8,983 nt of DNA from an uncultured Acidimicrobiaceae bacterium (GTDB lineage: Bacteria > Actinomycetota > Acidimicrobiia > Acidimicrobiales > RAAP-2): contig CALAYR010000140.1 of assembly GCA_937894805.1 (NCBI GenBank), forward strand, positions 1-8,983, in the 5' to 3' direction. Within the stretch, counting starts at the first letter, position 1; the number at the start of each line of letters is the position of its first letter. This document shows, one piece after another, positions 1 to 6,095 of this stretch. Below the pieces are notes generated by a model, which was given only the letters and a program-made list of their open reading frames with translations, was not told the DNA's origin and ran no database searches. A program made the position numbers and the translations under genes.

Positions 1-1195
1 CGACAAGCGTCTGAGCAACGGGTTCTATCGCTACTACCGCGATCACAATCTACTGGAAAGCAAGTATGGCGCCAAATACATAGGGGAAATGGACAGAATG
101 TTCGATTCCTACGCCGAACTTCTGCCGAAGATTGTGGAGTTCACCACCAAGAAGTTCCCCAAGACGGCCGAAGACACGGACTTTGCGTACCGGCAGGCCA
201 TTCGGGCTAAGGCGTTGGATGCAGTGCGTGGCCTTCTTCCCGCCAGCGCACTTTCAAATGTCGGCATCTACGGTTCCGGACAGGCCTTTGAGTCCCTCCT
301 CTTGCGTATGCGCGCTCATCCACTACCGGAAGCTCGCTATTACGCCGACATGATGTTGACTGAACTTCGCAAGGTCATCCCTTCGTTCCTCAAGCGAGTC
401 GATCTCGAGGACCGCGGCGTGGCGTGGACGAACTATCTGGCTGAAAGCAAGTCGGCGACAGGTCGGATTCTGCGCGAATTATGGGACGACGTGGCCGCCG
501 AACCAGGCGAATCTGTAAACCTCGTGAGCTTCGACCCCGAAGGGGAGCAGCGAATCGTAGAGGCAATCGCCTTTGCCAATACGACCCTTTCTGATGCCGA
601 GGTCAAGCGGCGCGTGGCGGGCCTTAGCCCAGCCGAGCGAGCGAAGATTCTCACCACGTACGTAGGGGAGCGCGGTAATCGCCGACACCGCCCCGGACGA
701 GCCTTCGAACGTACGGATTACCGTTTTGAACTCGTAACCGACTACGGCGCATTTAGAGACCTGCAGCGCCACCGCCTGCTGACCATTGAATGGCAGCCCC
801 TCACCACCGAGCTCGGCTACGACACGCCTGCACTCATCGAAGAGGCGGGCTTCTCGGCAGAATACGCCGCCAGTCTCGATCGCTCTCGTGATCTCTACGA
901 GACGATCGTTGACGAGTTCCCTGAACAGGCGCAGTACGCCGTGGCACTAGCGTTCCGAATTCGCTACGTCATGCAGATGAATGCCCGCGAGGCCATGCAC
1001 CTAATAGAGCTGCGCTCCGGGCCTCAGGGCCATCCCAGCTATCGTCGCGTAGCCCACGAAATGCATCGTCTCATCAACGAAGTGGCCGGTCACACAACGA
1101 TTGCCGAAGCGATGAACTACGTCGACTTCTCAGACACCGATCTGGAACGACTTGAGGCCGAACGAGCCTCAGAGCGTGCTCGCAACGCTCGTTAA
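1..1195 (+). CDS. ThyX-family (FAD-dependent thymidylate synthase-like) protein with two ThyX-like lobes, 5' partial
   Basis: The frame is open from base 2, so the gene starts outside the window; 397 residues are visible and the ATG at 89 is internal. ThyX enzymes make dTMP from dUMP using FAD and methylene-tetrahydrofolate. The C-terminal half has the ThyX signature region RHRLLTIEWQPL (visible residues 256-267) and a NAREAMHLIELRSG segment (327-340) followed by an Arg-rich helix, as in the dUMP/FAD-binding part of ThyX. An earlier stretch (about 92-112, QAFESLLLRMR...PEAR) looks like a second, more worn copy of that segment, implying a duplicated architecture. The usual RHR-x7-S motif has Pro where Ser is expected. 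Canonical ThyX is about 220-250 residues, so this is a long divergent relative. Family membership is fairly safe; thymidylate synthase activity is not. An 86-base gap separates it from the next operon. Confidence 0.75.
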   Translation, partial: DKRLSNGFYRYYRDHNLLESKYGAKYIGEMDRMFDSYAELLPKIVEFTTKKFPKTAEDTDFAYRQAIRAKALDAVRGLLPASALSNVGIYGSGQAFESLLLRMRAHPLPEARYYADMMLTELRKVIPSFLKRVDLEDRGVAWTNYLAESKSATGRILRELWDDVAAEPGESVNLVSFDPEGEQRIVEAIAFANTTLSDAEVKRRVAGLSPAERAKILTTYVGERGNRRHRPGRAFERTDYRFELVTDYGAFRDLQRHRLLTIEWQPLTTELGYDTPALIEEAGFSAEYAASLDRSRDLYETIVDEFPEQAQYAVALAFRIRYVMQMNAREAMHLIELRSGPQGHPSYRRVAHEMHRLINEVAGHTTIAEAMNYVDFSDTDLERLEAERASERARNAR

Positions 1196-1251
1196 AGACG
1201 TCTCGACAATTTTTCTTATCAGAAATACACCAAAACTCTCCAAGGGTGCCG

Positions 1252-1257
1252 TAGTAT
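1252..1257 (+). promoter_or_regulatory. Candidate -10 element for the acidic zinc-ribbon operon
   Basis: TAGTAT differs from the TATAAT consensus at one position and lies 24 bases before the preferred start codon at 1282, which would give a short leader containing the GAAGG ribosome binding site. No clear -35 hexamer is present at the expected distance (about 1228-1234), so this is a tentative reading. Confidence 0.35.
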
Positions 1258-1270
1258 GCGCTCGCACATT

Positions 1271-1275
1271 GAAGG
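1271..1275 (+). promoter_or_regulatory. Ribosome binding site that selects the start at 1282
   Basis: GAAGG touches the ATG at 1276 directly, which is too close to serve it, but lies 6 bases before the second in-frame ATG at 1282. This favours the shorter product beginning MPKNDE over the one beginning MTMPKN. Confidence 0.6.
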
Positions 1276-1281
1276 ATGACA

Positions 1282-1686
1282 ATGCCAAAGAACGATGAAG
1301 TATTTGAAGACGATGACATCACCGCCGGTGACGATGAACTCGAGGTAGAGGTAGAGGTTGAGTCTGAAGGTGACGATGACGACGATGACGTAGACACCGT
1401 CGCTGGTCCGGTCGTTATCGCCGAGGATGATGTCGACGAGGACGACGGTCCCGACACGGATGTCGAACTAGCCCTTGACGAGGTGCTGGCCGAGCGAGTT
1501 CGTGTTACTACCGAAGAAGAAGACGAGGACGACGAGCCGATCTCCGACCTAGAAGAGAAGCTTGACGCTAACGAGACGGTGCTCCCACAACAAGATGATG
1601 AATTTCGCTGCAACTCCTGCCACCTCCTCAAGAAGAACAGCCAGCTTGCAGACAAGAAATCGATGCTCTGCCGTGACTGCCTCTAA
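1282..1686 (+). CDS. Acidic zinc-ribbon protein, DUF4193-like
   Basis: This 134-residue protein has two parts. Residues 1 to about 97 are extremely rich in Asp and Glu, with runs such as DDDDDD and repeated EVEVEVE, and are probably disordered. The last ~35 residues form a compact zinc ribbon with Cys110-x2-Cys113 and Cys130-x2-Cys133 preceded by VLPQQDDEF. That ending matches the actinobacterial DUF4193 family (typically VLP.Q.DEF.C.SC...CRDC), whose function is unknown. The acidic region is longer than in the roughly 100-residue relatives I know. The start at 1282 rests on the GAAGG spacing. The downstream gene overlaps its end, so the two are probably cotranscribed and coupled. Zinc binding is inferred from the four cysteines. 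A role in binding basic partners is possible but unsupported. Confidence 0.8.
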   Translation: MPKNDEVFEDDDITAGDDELEVEVEVESEGDDDDDDVDTVAGPVVIAEDDVDEDDGPDTDVELALDEVLAERVRVTTEEEDEDDEPISDLEEKLDANETVLPQQDDEFRCNSCHLLKKNSQLADKKSMLCRDCL

Positions 1687-2122
1687 CCCATTCGTACGGC
1701 TCATTGAGGCCGGTGGCGAGGTGCTTGCCGCTTCGGTCAAGTATGGCGAAAAGGTCATTCTGGGTATGAGCGGACGTGAACGCGCAGAAGTGGAGGCAGA
1801 ACTCCGCCAGGCCAAGGCAGTCGGACAGTTCACCGTGTTGATGGCGGCGGCGAAAGCTAAGAGTGCCCTCAATGATTTGGTTCACCAGGATGCACCGACT
1901 GCTCCATCTACCGAACCGATGGCCACCCCCAGTGCCACCGATGAGGTCACGGTTGACCTTGACCCACCCGTCTGTATTGAGGACTACGACGCCCTCACCG
2001 CGTCTCAGATTGTTGTGCTTTTGAGCGAGCTGTCTCGGGACGAGCGCGAGCAAGTGCTGGCATACGAAAGCGCAAATCGGGCTCGCAACAGCATCCTCAA
2101 AGAACTATCGCGACTCGCATGA
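1673..2122 (+). CDS. Small helical hypothetical protein with a C-terminal 'YD-L...YE-ANR-R' module
   Basis: The predicted product has 149 residues from the GTG at 1673, overlapping the previous gene by 14 bases. The frame is open farther upstream (ATG at 1562, 1595), but translation there is a low-quality shadow of the zinc-ribbon gene, so the later start is preferred; no strong ribosome binding site is seen, and coupling is likely. Residues ~5-65 are predicted amphipathic helix (NPFVRLIEAGGEV through AKSALNDLV). Next comes a Pro/Thr/Ala-rich linker, then a C-terminal helical hairpin (IEDYDALTASQIVVLLSELS, then REQVLAYESANRARNSIL). That terminal module recurs in many actinobacterial proteins of unknown function, including ones annotated as lipid droplet-associated; I believe it corresponds to a DUF, possibly DUF8129, but could not check. 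Function unknown. Confidence 0.7.
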   Translation: MTASNPFVRLIEAGGEVLAASVKYGEKVILGMSGRERAEVEAELRQAKAVGQFTVLMAAAKAKSALNDLVHQDAPTAPSTEPMATPSATDEVTVDLDPPVCIEDYDALTASQIVVLLSELSRDEREQVLAYESANRARNSILKELSRLA

Positions 2123-2553
2123 ACATCCAGCGGTCGGCGGGTGCTAACCACGACGCGTTGCTCCAGTTGTGCGAGTCGTTTTTGAGTGAGATCTGCGTCG
2201 GGCGAGGTGGACGCGAGCTTCGCCAAGATCTCAGCGAGTTGTTTGAATGCGAGAGCGGTGCACTAGAGGCTCGCTTAGTCATCGAGGCGCAAAGCGGATG
2301 GATTGCGGACGACACTCAAGTTCTTGGATTTGGCTTCTGGTTCAAAGGCGTTGGTTTGATTTACGTTGCCCCAGAAAGTCGGCAGCACGGCACGGGTCGA
2401 GCGCTCTACAACGCAATCAGAGGTGAGCACACGGAAATAGATTTCTGGGTACGACCCGGTGACCGGGCCGCAAAATCATTTGGCGAAGCACTCGGGCTCA
2501 AGGCCCGAAAGCTAGTTATGAACGAGTCGCAGGTCGCGGACGCCGAGGAGTAA
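2119..2553 (+). CDS. GNAT-family N-acetyltransferase
   Basis: This 144-residue protein starts at an ATG overlapping the TGA of the preceding gene (ATGA, 4 bases), which indicates translational coupling within the operon. GNAT enzymes transfer an acetyl group from acetyl-CoA to an amine. The acetyl-CoA pyrophosphate loop is visible as VAPESRQHGTGRALY (about residues 78-92, R/Q-x-x-G-x-G/A form), preceded by a beta-strand (GVGLIYV). A motif-B-like segment (DRAAKSFGEALGLKARK) follows, corresponding to the usual 'A..FYe.lGFk' helix and strand. Length is normal for a single GNAT domain. Substrate cannot be told from sequence; an amine, a small metabolite or a protein N-terminus are all possible. 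Its 3' end overlaps the convergent gene by 38 bases. Confidence 0.8.
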   Translation: MNIQRSAGANHDALLQLCESFLSEICVGRGGRELRQDLSELFECESGALEARLVIEAQSGWIADDTQVLGFGFWFKGVGLIYVAPESRQHGTGRALYNAIRGEHTEIDFWVRPGDRAAKSFGEALGLKARKLVMNESQVADAEE

Positions 2554-3769
2554 CGGTACGTGGGGGTGGTGGCGGAACGCGCATCCCCAGTAGTTTCGCC
2601 AGCTCTGGAATGGCTCCAGCAACCTTGACGGCTTCATTACGGCAGTTTTCGTCGGCAGGAATGCCACTGGGCTTGATCGTCCGGTGCATTGGCGAGGCGA
2701 CAGCGGCCTGCACCAGCGCGATCCACTGTGCGGGCGCCACGTTCTCATTAAGCGACTCTGAAGCCAAAGCAGCAATAGCCGCAGCCGACTCCGAGGCAAC
2801 CTGCATGCGGAACTCTGGAGGTCGAGCCGCCAGGGTGAGTGCGTCGAGGGCGTTCTTTGACTCAATCGCAGAAGCAATCTTCGCCAGCCACTCGGTGCTC
2901 AAGATCTCGATTTGCGACGTCAGCTGGGCCTGAAGATCCTTCAGCATGGCACGCGCTTCGTCGTCGAGGTTCACGGTCTTGGCCGAAGTAACTACGGGAC
3001 GCAGATCGCGGAGACGCAGATCGCGGCCGGCACTCTGGGCCCCAGCAGCGCGGTCCTTCCACATGGCCAAATTGGCCTTGCCAAGGAGGTCGGTGGCAAT
3101 GCGGTCAATGGCATCAGCGTTAACCGTGGTGCGACCTTGAGCCGTTGCGGTCTTATTCTGCTCGGCAACAGCAGTACGGACTGCTGGGAGACCACCGCGG
3201 AGAAGCTGTTCGGCAACTGGAAGCTGCTCGGGGTTCAGCGTCGCCAAGAAGGCGTTGCGGTGAACCGTCAAAAGTGGGGGACCAGCCGGGCGTTCGGTGC
3301 GAGGACCACGACGATCGTTGGGACGGGGGCGAGCTGGACGGCCACCCTTATCGCCACCTTCGCCTGCAGGGCCACCGGCACGGGGGCCACGTGAACCCTT
3401 GTCGTCACGACGGGGACGCGAGTCATCACCATCCCGGCGACCACGGGGTCCGTCACCGTCGCGACGGCCCTTGCCGCCCTTAGGTGCATACGTAACTTGA
3501 ATGTCGGGGCCGGTTGGGGCCTTGGGAGCGATAACAATCCGTTCGCCACGCAGATCGAGGGGCGATGCGGTCTTGACTGGCAAAACAGCCAGGACTTCCA
3601 CGCCTTCCATGTTCTGCTCAACGTCAGCACGGAACTCGGCGCCAGCCTTGGTTCCGGAGGGGAGGAGGCTGGTAGCCAGCGAGCCCTTGGGCAACTTCGC
3701 ACCAGCGGCACGCCAAGTGGCAACATCTCCGTTAATGCTGGTGATTTCAATCTCGATTCGACGCGACAT
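2516..3769 (-). CDS. Conserved-type hypothetical protein with an Arg/Gly-rich central linker
   Basis: This 417-residue protein has no catalytic motif that I recognise. Residues 1-80 look like a small beta-rich domain (RIEIEITSINGDVATWRA, then LPKGSLATSLLP, then VEVLAVLPVKT). Residues ~97-163 are a disordered, highly charged Arg/Gly/Asp/Pro tract (RRDGDGPRGRRDGDDSRPR and similar), resembling RGG-type RNA-binding linkers. Residues ~165-395 are mostly alpha-helical and Ala-rich, and the tail (398-417) is Pro/Arg-rich. I recall similarly built uncharacterised proteins in Acidimicrobiia. A nucleic-acid-binding role fits the charge pattern but is inference. The ATG at 3769 has only a weak AGGG upstream. 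The gene is divergent from the serine protease (87-base gap), and its last 38 bases overlap the acetyltransferase. Long antisense frames across the linker are GC-driven shadows. Confidence 0.75.
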   Translation of the reverse strand: MSRRIEIEITSINGDVATWRAAGAKLPKGSLATSLLPSGTKAGAEFRADVEQNMEGVEVLAVLPVKTASPLDLRGERIVIAPKAPTGPDIQVTYAPKGGKGRRDGDGPRGRRDGDDSRPRRDDKGSRGPRAGGPAGEGGDKGGRPARPRPNDRRGPRTERPAGPPLLTVHRNAFLATLNPEQLPVAEQLLRGGLPAVRTAVAEQNKTATAQGRTTVNADAIDRIATDLLGKANLAMWKDRAAGAQSAGRDLRLRDLRPVVTSAKTVNLDDEARAMLKDLQAQLTSQIEILSTEWLAKIASAIESKNALDALTLAARPPEFRMQVASESAAAIAALASESLNENVAPAQWIALVQAAVASPMHRTIKPSGIPADENCRNEAVKVAGAIPELAKLLGMRVPPPPPRTVTPRRPRPATRS

Positions 3770-3856
3770 AGCCCTGACAATCTAGTCGGTTTCGCGAGGC
3801 GTGGAATTCTCACGGTTTCTCATGAAATTTTTATGTCCACTACCTAGCATGAGCCC
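3770..3856. promoter_or_regulatory. Divergent intergenic region between the RG-rich protein and the serine protease
   Basis: These 87 bases must hold start signals for both divergent genes. They are AT-richer than the flanks (3825-3845 includes a run of T). On the minus strand TAGATT (3779-3784 read in reverse) sits 10 bases before the ATG and could be a -10 of a very short-leader transcript. No convincing -35 or operator is seen on either strand. Confidence 0.35.
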
Positions 3857-5083
3857 ATGGAAATCGAACCTCAATCCTCCAGTCATGATGAGGCCGCGTC
3901 AAGTGAACCCACCGTGCGAGTGGCGGCCTGGCCAACCCCGGTGGCACCCACAGCACCGACAGCTAAGGAGGCTGGCTCGCCACGTAAGAGGGCTTTTGGC
4001 TCGCGGTTAACCATTTTTCTGATCGCCGCCCTTGTCGGTGGGACGGCCGGCCACTTCGCCGGCGGCAACGGCAATTCCAATCTCACGATAAACACCTCGA
4101 ACATGAAGCCTGGGGGAGCAGTACTTCCTAGTGGCTTGACGATTCCCGCCCTGGTTCGAGCGGTGTCCCCGTCTGTGGTCTCAATCGATGTGCGCACACC
4201 AACTGGTGAGGAGCAGGGCACCGGAATGATCTTGCAGGCGAATGGCCTCGTGCTAACGAACGCCCACGTTGTCAGTGGCGCTCTCGCCGGTGGCACCATG
4301 ACGGTCACGCGCACTGGCTCTACCGCTTCACTGCCGGCGACCCTGGTCGGCATTGACGCTTCTAACGACGTCGCGCTAATACGCATCGCCAACGCTGCAA
4401 AGCTTCCAGTCGTCACCTTTGGCCGCTCAAATTCCCTAGAAGTCGGCGACAGCGTGGTTGCGATCGGCAATGCTCTCGGACTGGCGGCAGGAACGCCAAC
4501 GGTGACTCAGGGGATTGTTTCAGCCCTCGGGCGCACCGTCACAGCCAGTAATGGAACGTCGAGTGAAACGCTTAACAACCTCATTCAAACTGATGCGGCG
4601 ATTAATCCGGGGAACTCTGGCGGCCCACTCCTGGATGCCAATGGCAATGTGATCGGCATGAATACCGCCGTGGCCGGCACGATGAACGACGGCACCAGTG
4701 CTCAAAACATTGGTTTTGCTATTCCTTCAAGCAAAATTGAGTCCTTACTAGCGTCCCTCATAAAGGGTGGGCCAGTAAAGAAGAAGCACGGTTACCTCGG
4801 GGTGCAAATCATGACCATGACTCCAGCACTCAAAGAGCAGTACGACTTGGCCGTTAGCTACGGCGCAGTCGTCACCACAGTTCTGGCCGGCACCGCGGCC
4901 GAGAGTGCGGGGGTTGAACAGGCCGACATCATCGTTCAGATTGACTCGATAAAGATCCGCTCCGCGGAGGACGTATCGAACTACATGGCTAAGCGCAAGG
5001 CTGGCCAGACAGTCACGGTCGTCGTATACCGAAAGAGCGCCAAAATCCACTTGAAGGCCACTTTGGGCCTCTCGCCGAATTAG
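3857..5083 (+). CDS. Membrane-anchored trypsin-like serine protease with PDZ domain (HtrA/DegP family)
   Basis: HtrA proteases degrade or refold damaged envelope proteins. The 408-residue product has a cytoplasmic Pro/Ala-rich N-terminus (1-50, ending in basic RKRAFGSR), one membrane segment (about 51-68, LTIFLIAALVGGTAGHFAGG), then an extracytoplasmic protease domain (about 95-305). The catalytic triad is complete: His137 in TNAHVV, Asp171 in SNDVALI, and Ser254 in NPGNSGGPLL. A single PDZ domain follows (about 312-404) beginning GYLGV. Its carboxylate-binding end loop reads EQADIIVQIDS where KGDVI is usual. Architecture and length are typical of actinobacterial HtrA/PepD-type proteins. The ATG at 3857 is preferred over the out-of-frame ATG at 3849; the ribosome binding site is weak. 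The stop overlaps the convergent dehydrogenase stop by 4 bases (TTAG), leaving no room for a terminator between them. Confidence 0.93.
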   Translation: MEIEPQSSSHDEAASSEPTVRVAAWPTPVAPTAPTAKEAGSPRKRAFGSRLTIFLIAALVGGTAGHFAGGNGNSNLTINTSNMKPGGAVLPSGLTIPALVRAVSPSVVSIDVRTPTGEEQGTGMILQANGLVLTNAHVVSGALAGGTMTVTRTGSTASLPATLVGIDASNDVALIRIANAAKLPVVTFGRSNSLEVGDSVVAIGNALGLAAGTPTVTQGIVSALGRTVTASNGTSSETLNNLIQTDAAINPGNSGGPLLDANGNVIGMNTAVAGTMNDGTSAQNIGFAIPSSKIESLLASLIKGGPVKKKHGYLGVQIMTMTPALKEQYDLAVSYGAVVTTVLAGTAAESAGVEQADIIVQIDSIKIRSAEDVSNYMAKRKAGQTVTVVVYRKSAKIHLKATLGLSPN

Positions 5084-5850
5084 CCGACAGTAGCGATACC
5101 ACCATCGACCGGCAGGATTACGCCGGTGATGTACGAGGAAGCACGAGAGGCGAGGAAGATGGCCGTTCCGGCCACATCGTCGGGGCGACCAATTCGCTTC
5201 ATCGGTGCGCCGGCGGCAATCGAGTCACCGAAGGCGTCCAGCGTGGCCTTCATCATCTTCGACTCAAAGGGGCCCGGGGCAATGGCATTAACAGTGATCG
5301 TGGGCGCCATGGACTTTGCCATATGGCGGGTGAGCTGATGAACCGCAGCCTTCGAAGTTGAGTAGGCAAAGGTGTCCATGATTGGAACGTGGATACCGTC
5401 AATCGATCCAATGTTGATCACACGAGCAGGGGAGTCAGCCGTACCGGCCCGCTCCAGCATGGGGCGGAGGAACTTGGTGAGGTGAAAGACGCCCTTGACG
5501 TTGAGGGCGAGGACGCGTTCAAAGGCGCTCTCGTCGGTTTCAGCCATGGGGGCGCCCCAGGTGGCACCGGCGTTGTTTACGAGAACGTCGAGATGGTTCT
5601 CACGCTGTCCGAGCTCGTAAGCCAGACGCTGGCACTCGGCTTCGGTCGAGAGGTCGGCAGGAATGGCGATGCAGGTTCCGCCGTTAGCTGAGAGCTCTGC
5701 TGCCAGTGCCTCGCATACTTCGGCCTTGCGAGAAGAGATATAGACCTTGGCGCCACCATCCACGAAACCCCGGGCGATCATTTCGCCGATTCCGCGGCTA
5801 CCGCCAGTTACGAGTACTACCTTGCCCGAAACGTCAAAAAGGTTCATCAT
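5080..5850 (-). CDS. Short-chain dehydrogenase/reductase, RhlG/FabG-like
   Basis: This SDR oxidoreductase is 256 residues from the ATG at 5850. The frame extends 44 codons farther upstream, but that part lacks SDR homology and crosses the 64-residue gene, so it is excluded. The Rossmann cofactor motif is TGGSRGIG (15-22). SSRK (39-42) after strand 2 carries an Arg that suggests NADP(H) preference. NNAG (92-95), Asn117, Ser149, Tyr163 and Lys167 complete the SDR active site. The pattern LFDVSGKVVLVTGGSRGIG...YISSRK...NNAGATWGAP...INIGSIDG resembles RhlG-type 3-oxoacyl reductases and related SDRs. The substrate may be a beta-ketoacyl or another keto compound and cannot be fixed from sequence. 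No Shine-Dalgarno is evident. It lies 16 bases after the 64-residue gene, so cotranscription is likely. Confidence 0.92.
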   Translation of the reverse strand: MMNLFDVSGKVVLVTGGSRGIGEMIARGFVDGGAKVYISSRKAEVCEALAAELSANGGTCIAIPADLSTEAECQRLAYELGQRENHLDVLVNNAGATWGAPMAETDESAFERVLALNVKGVFHLTKFLRPMLERAGTADSPARVINIGSIDGIHVPIMDTFAYSTSKAAVHQLTRHMAKSMAPTITVNAIAPGPFESKMMKATLDAFGDSIAAGAPMKRIGRPDDVAGTAIFLASRASSYITGVILPVDGGIATVG

Positions 5851-5866
5851 GGGTGAAAGTGTAGGT

Positions 5867-6061
5867 CTAGGCGTCGTAGGTCTTTTGGTTCGGATCGACT
5901 GGAATCGCGAAATTCGGTCGGAGCAGTTCGGGGTGCAGGGCCAGCCCCACTTGCATCGCTTCGTCGGAATAGTAGGCCTCAACGACCTCCGTCACAAAAC
6001 CCGTAGTCACAGAACGGCCCCAGATCACTCGCCAGGCAATAGGGGTGGGCCTTTCGGTCAT
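5867..6061 (-). CDS. Small hypothetical protein (64 aa)
   Basis: I do not recognise this protein. The product from the ATG at 6061 is 64 residues, with the composition of a folded protein (MTERPTPIAWRVIWGRSVTT start; later EVVEAYYSDEAMQVGLALHP). It has no signal peptide, membrane segment or cysteines. The open frame reaches back to 6253, but that extension is antisense-like shadow of the membrane zinc-ribbon gene and is rejected. It fits neatly between two minus-strand genes (34 bases after one, 16 before the next) with no competing frame, which is the main argument that it is real. No clear ribosome binding site is visible before the start. It could be an accessory protein of the dehydrogenase, but only the position suggests that. 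Confidence 0.55.
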   Translation of the reverse strand: MTERPTPIAWRVIWGRSVTTGFVTEVVEAYYSDEAMQVGLALHPELLRPNFAIPVDPNQKTYDA

Positions 6062-6095
6062 AAGTGAAACGTACCGCGGAGTGGGGAAGTTCGAC

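Noticed and set aside
1170..1214. Rho-independent terminator after the ThyX-like gene
   Set aside because: GAGCG/CGCTC can pair inside the coding end and a T5 run occurs at 1210-1214, but they are about 20 bases apart and the stem is short.
1074..1655. Minus-strand Ser-rich frame of 193 codons
   Set aside because: It is the antisense of the Asp/Glu-rich tract (GAC/GAG codons read backwards as Ser codons) and has no start context or family resemblance.
1562..1672. Longer N-terminus for the small helical protein
   Set aside because: This stretch is a shadow of the zinc-ribbon coding sequence; its translation is low-complexity Arg/Ser/Cys text and the GTG at 1673 gives a sensible coupled start.
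3145..3847. Several plus- and minus-strand frames of 94-181 codons across the RG-rich gene
   Set aside because: High-GC repetitive codons keep alternate frames open; their translations are His/Arg/Gly-rich noise, while the minus-strand 417-residue frame covers all of them.
5851..5982. 44-residue N-terminal extension of the short-chain dehydrogenase
   Set aside because: It overlaps the 64-residue gene and lacks SDR features; the family begins at LFDVSGKVVLVTGG.
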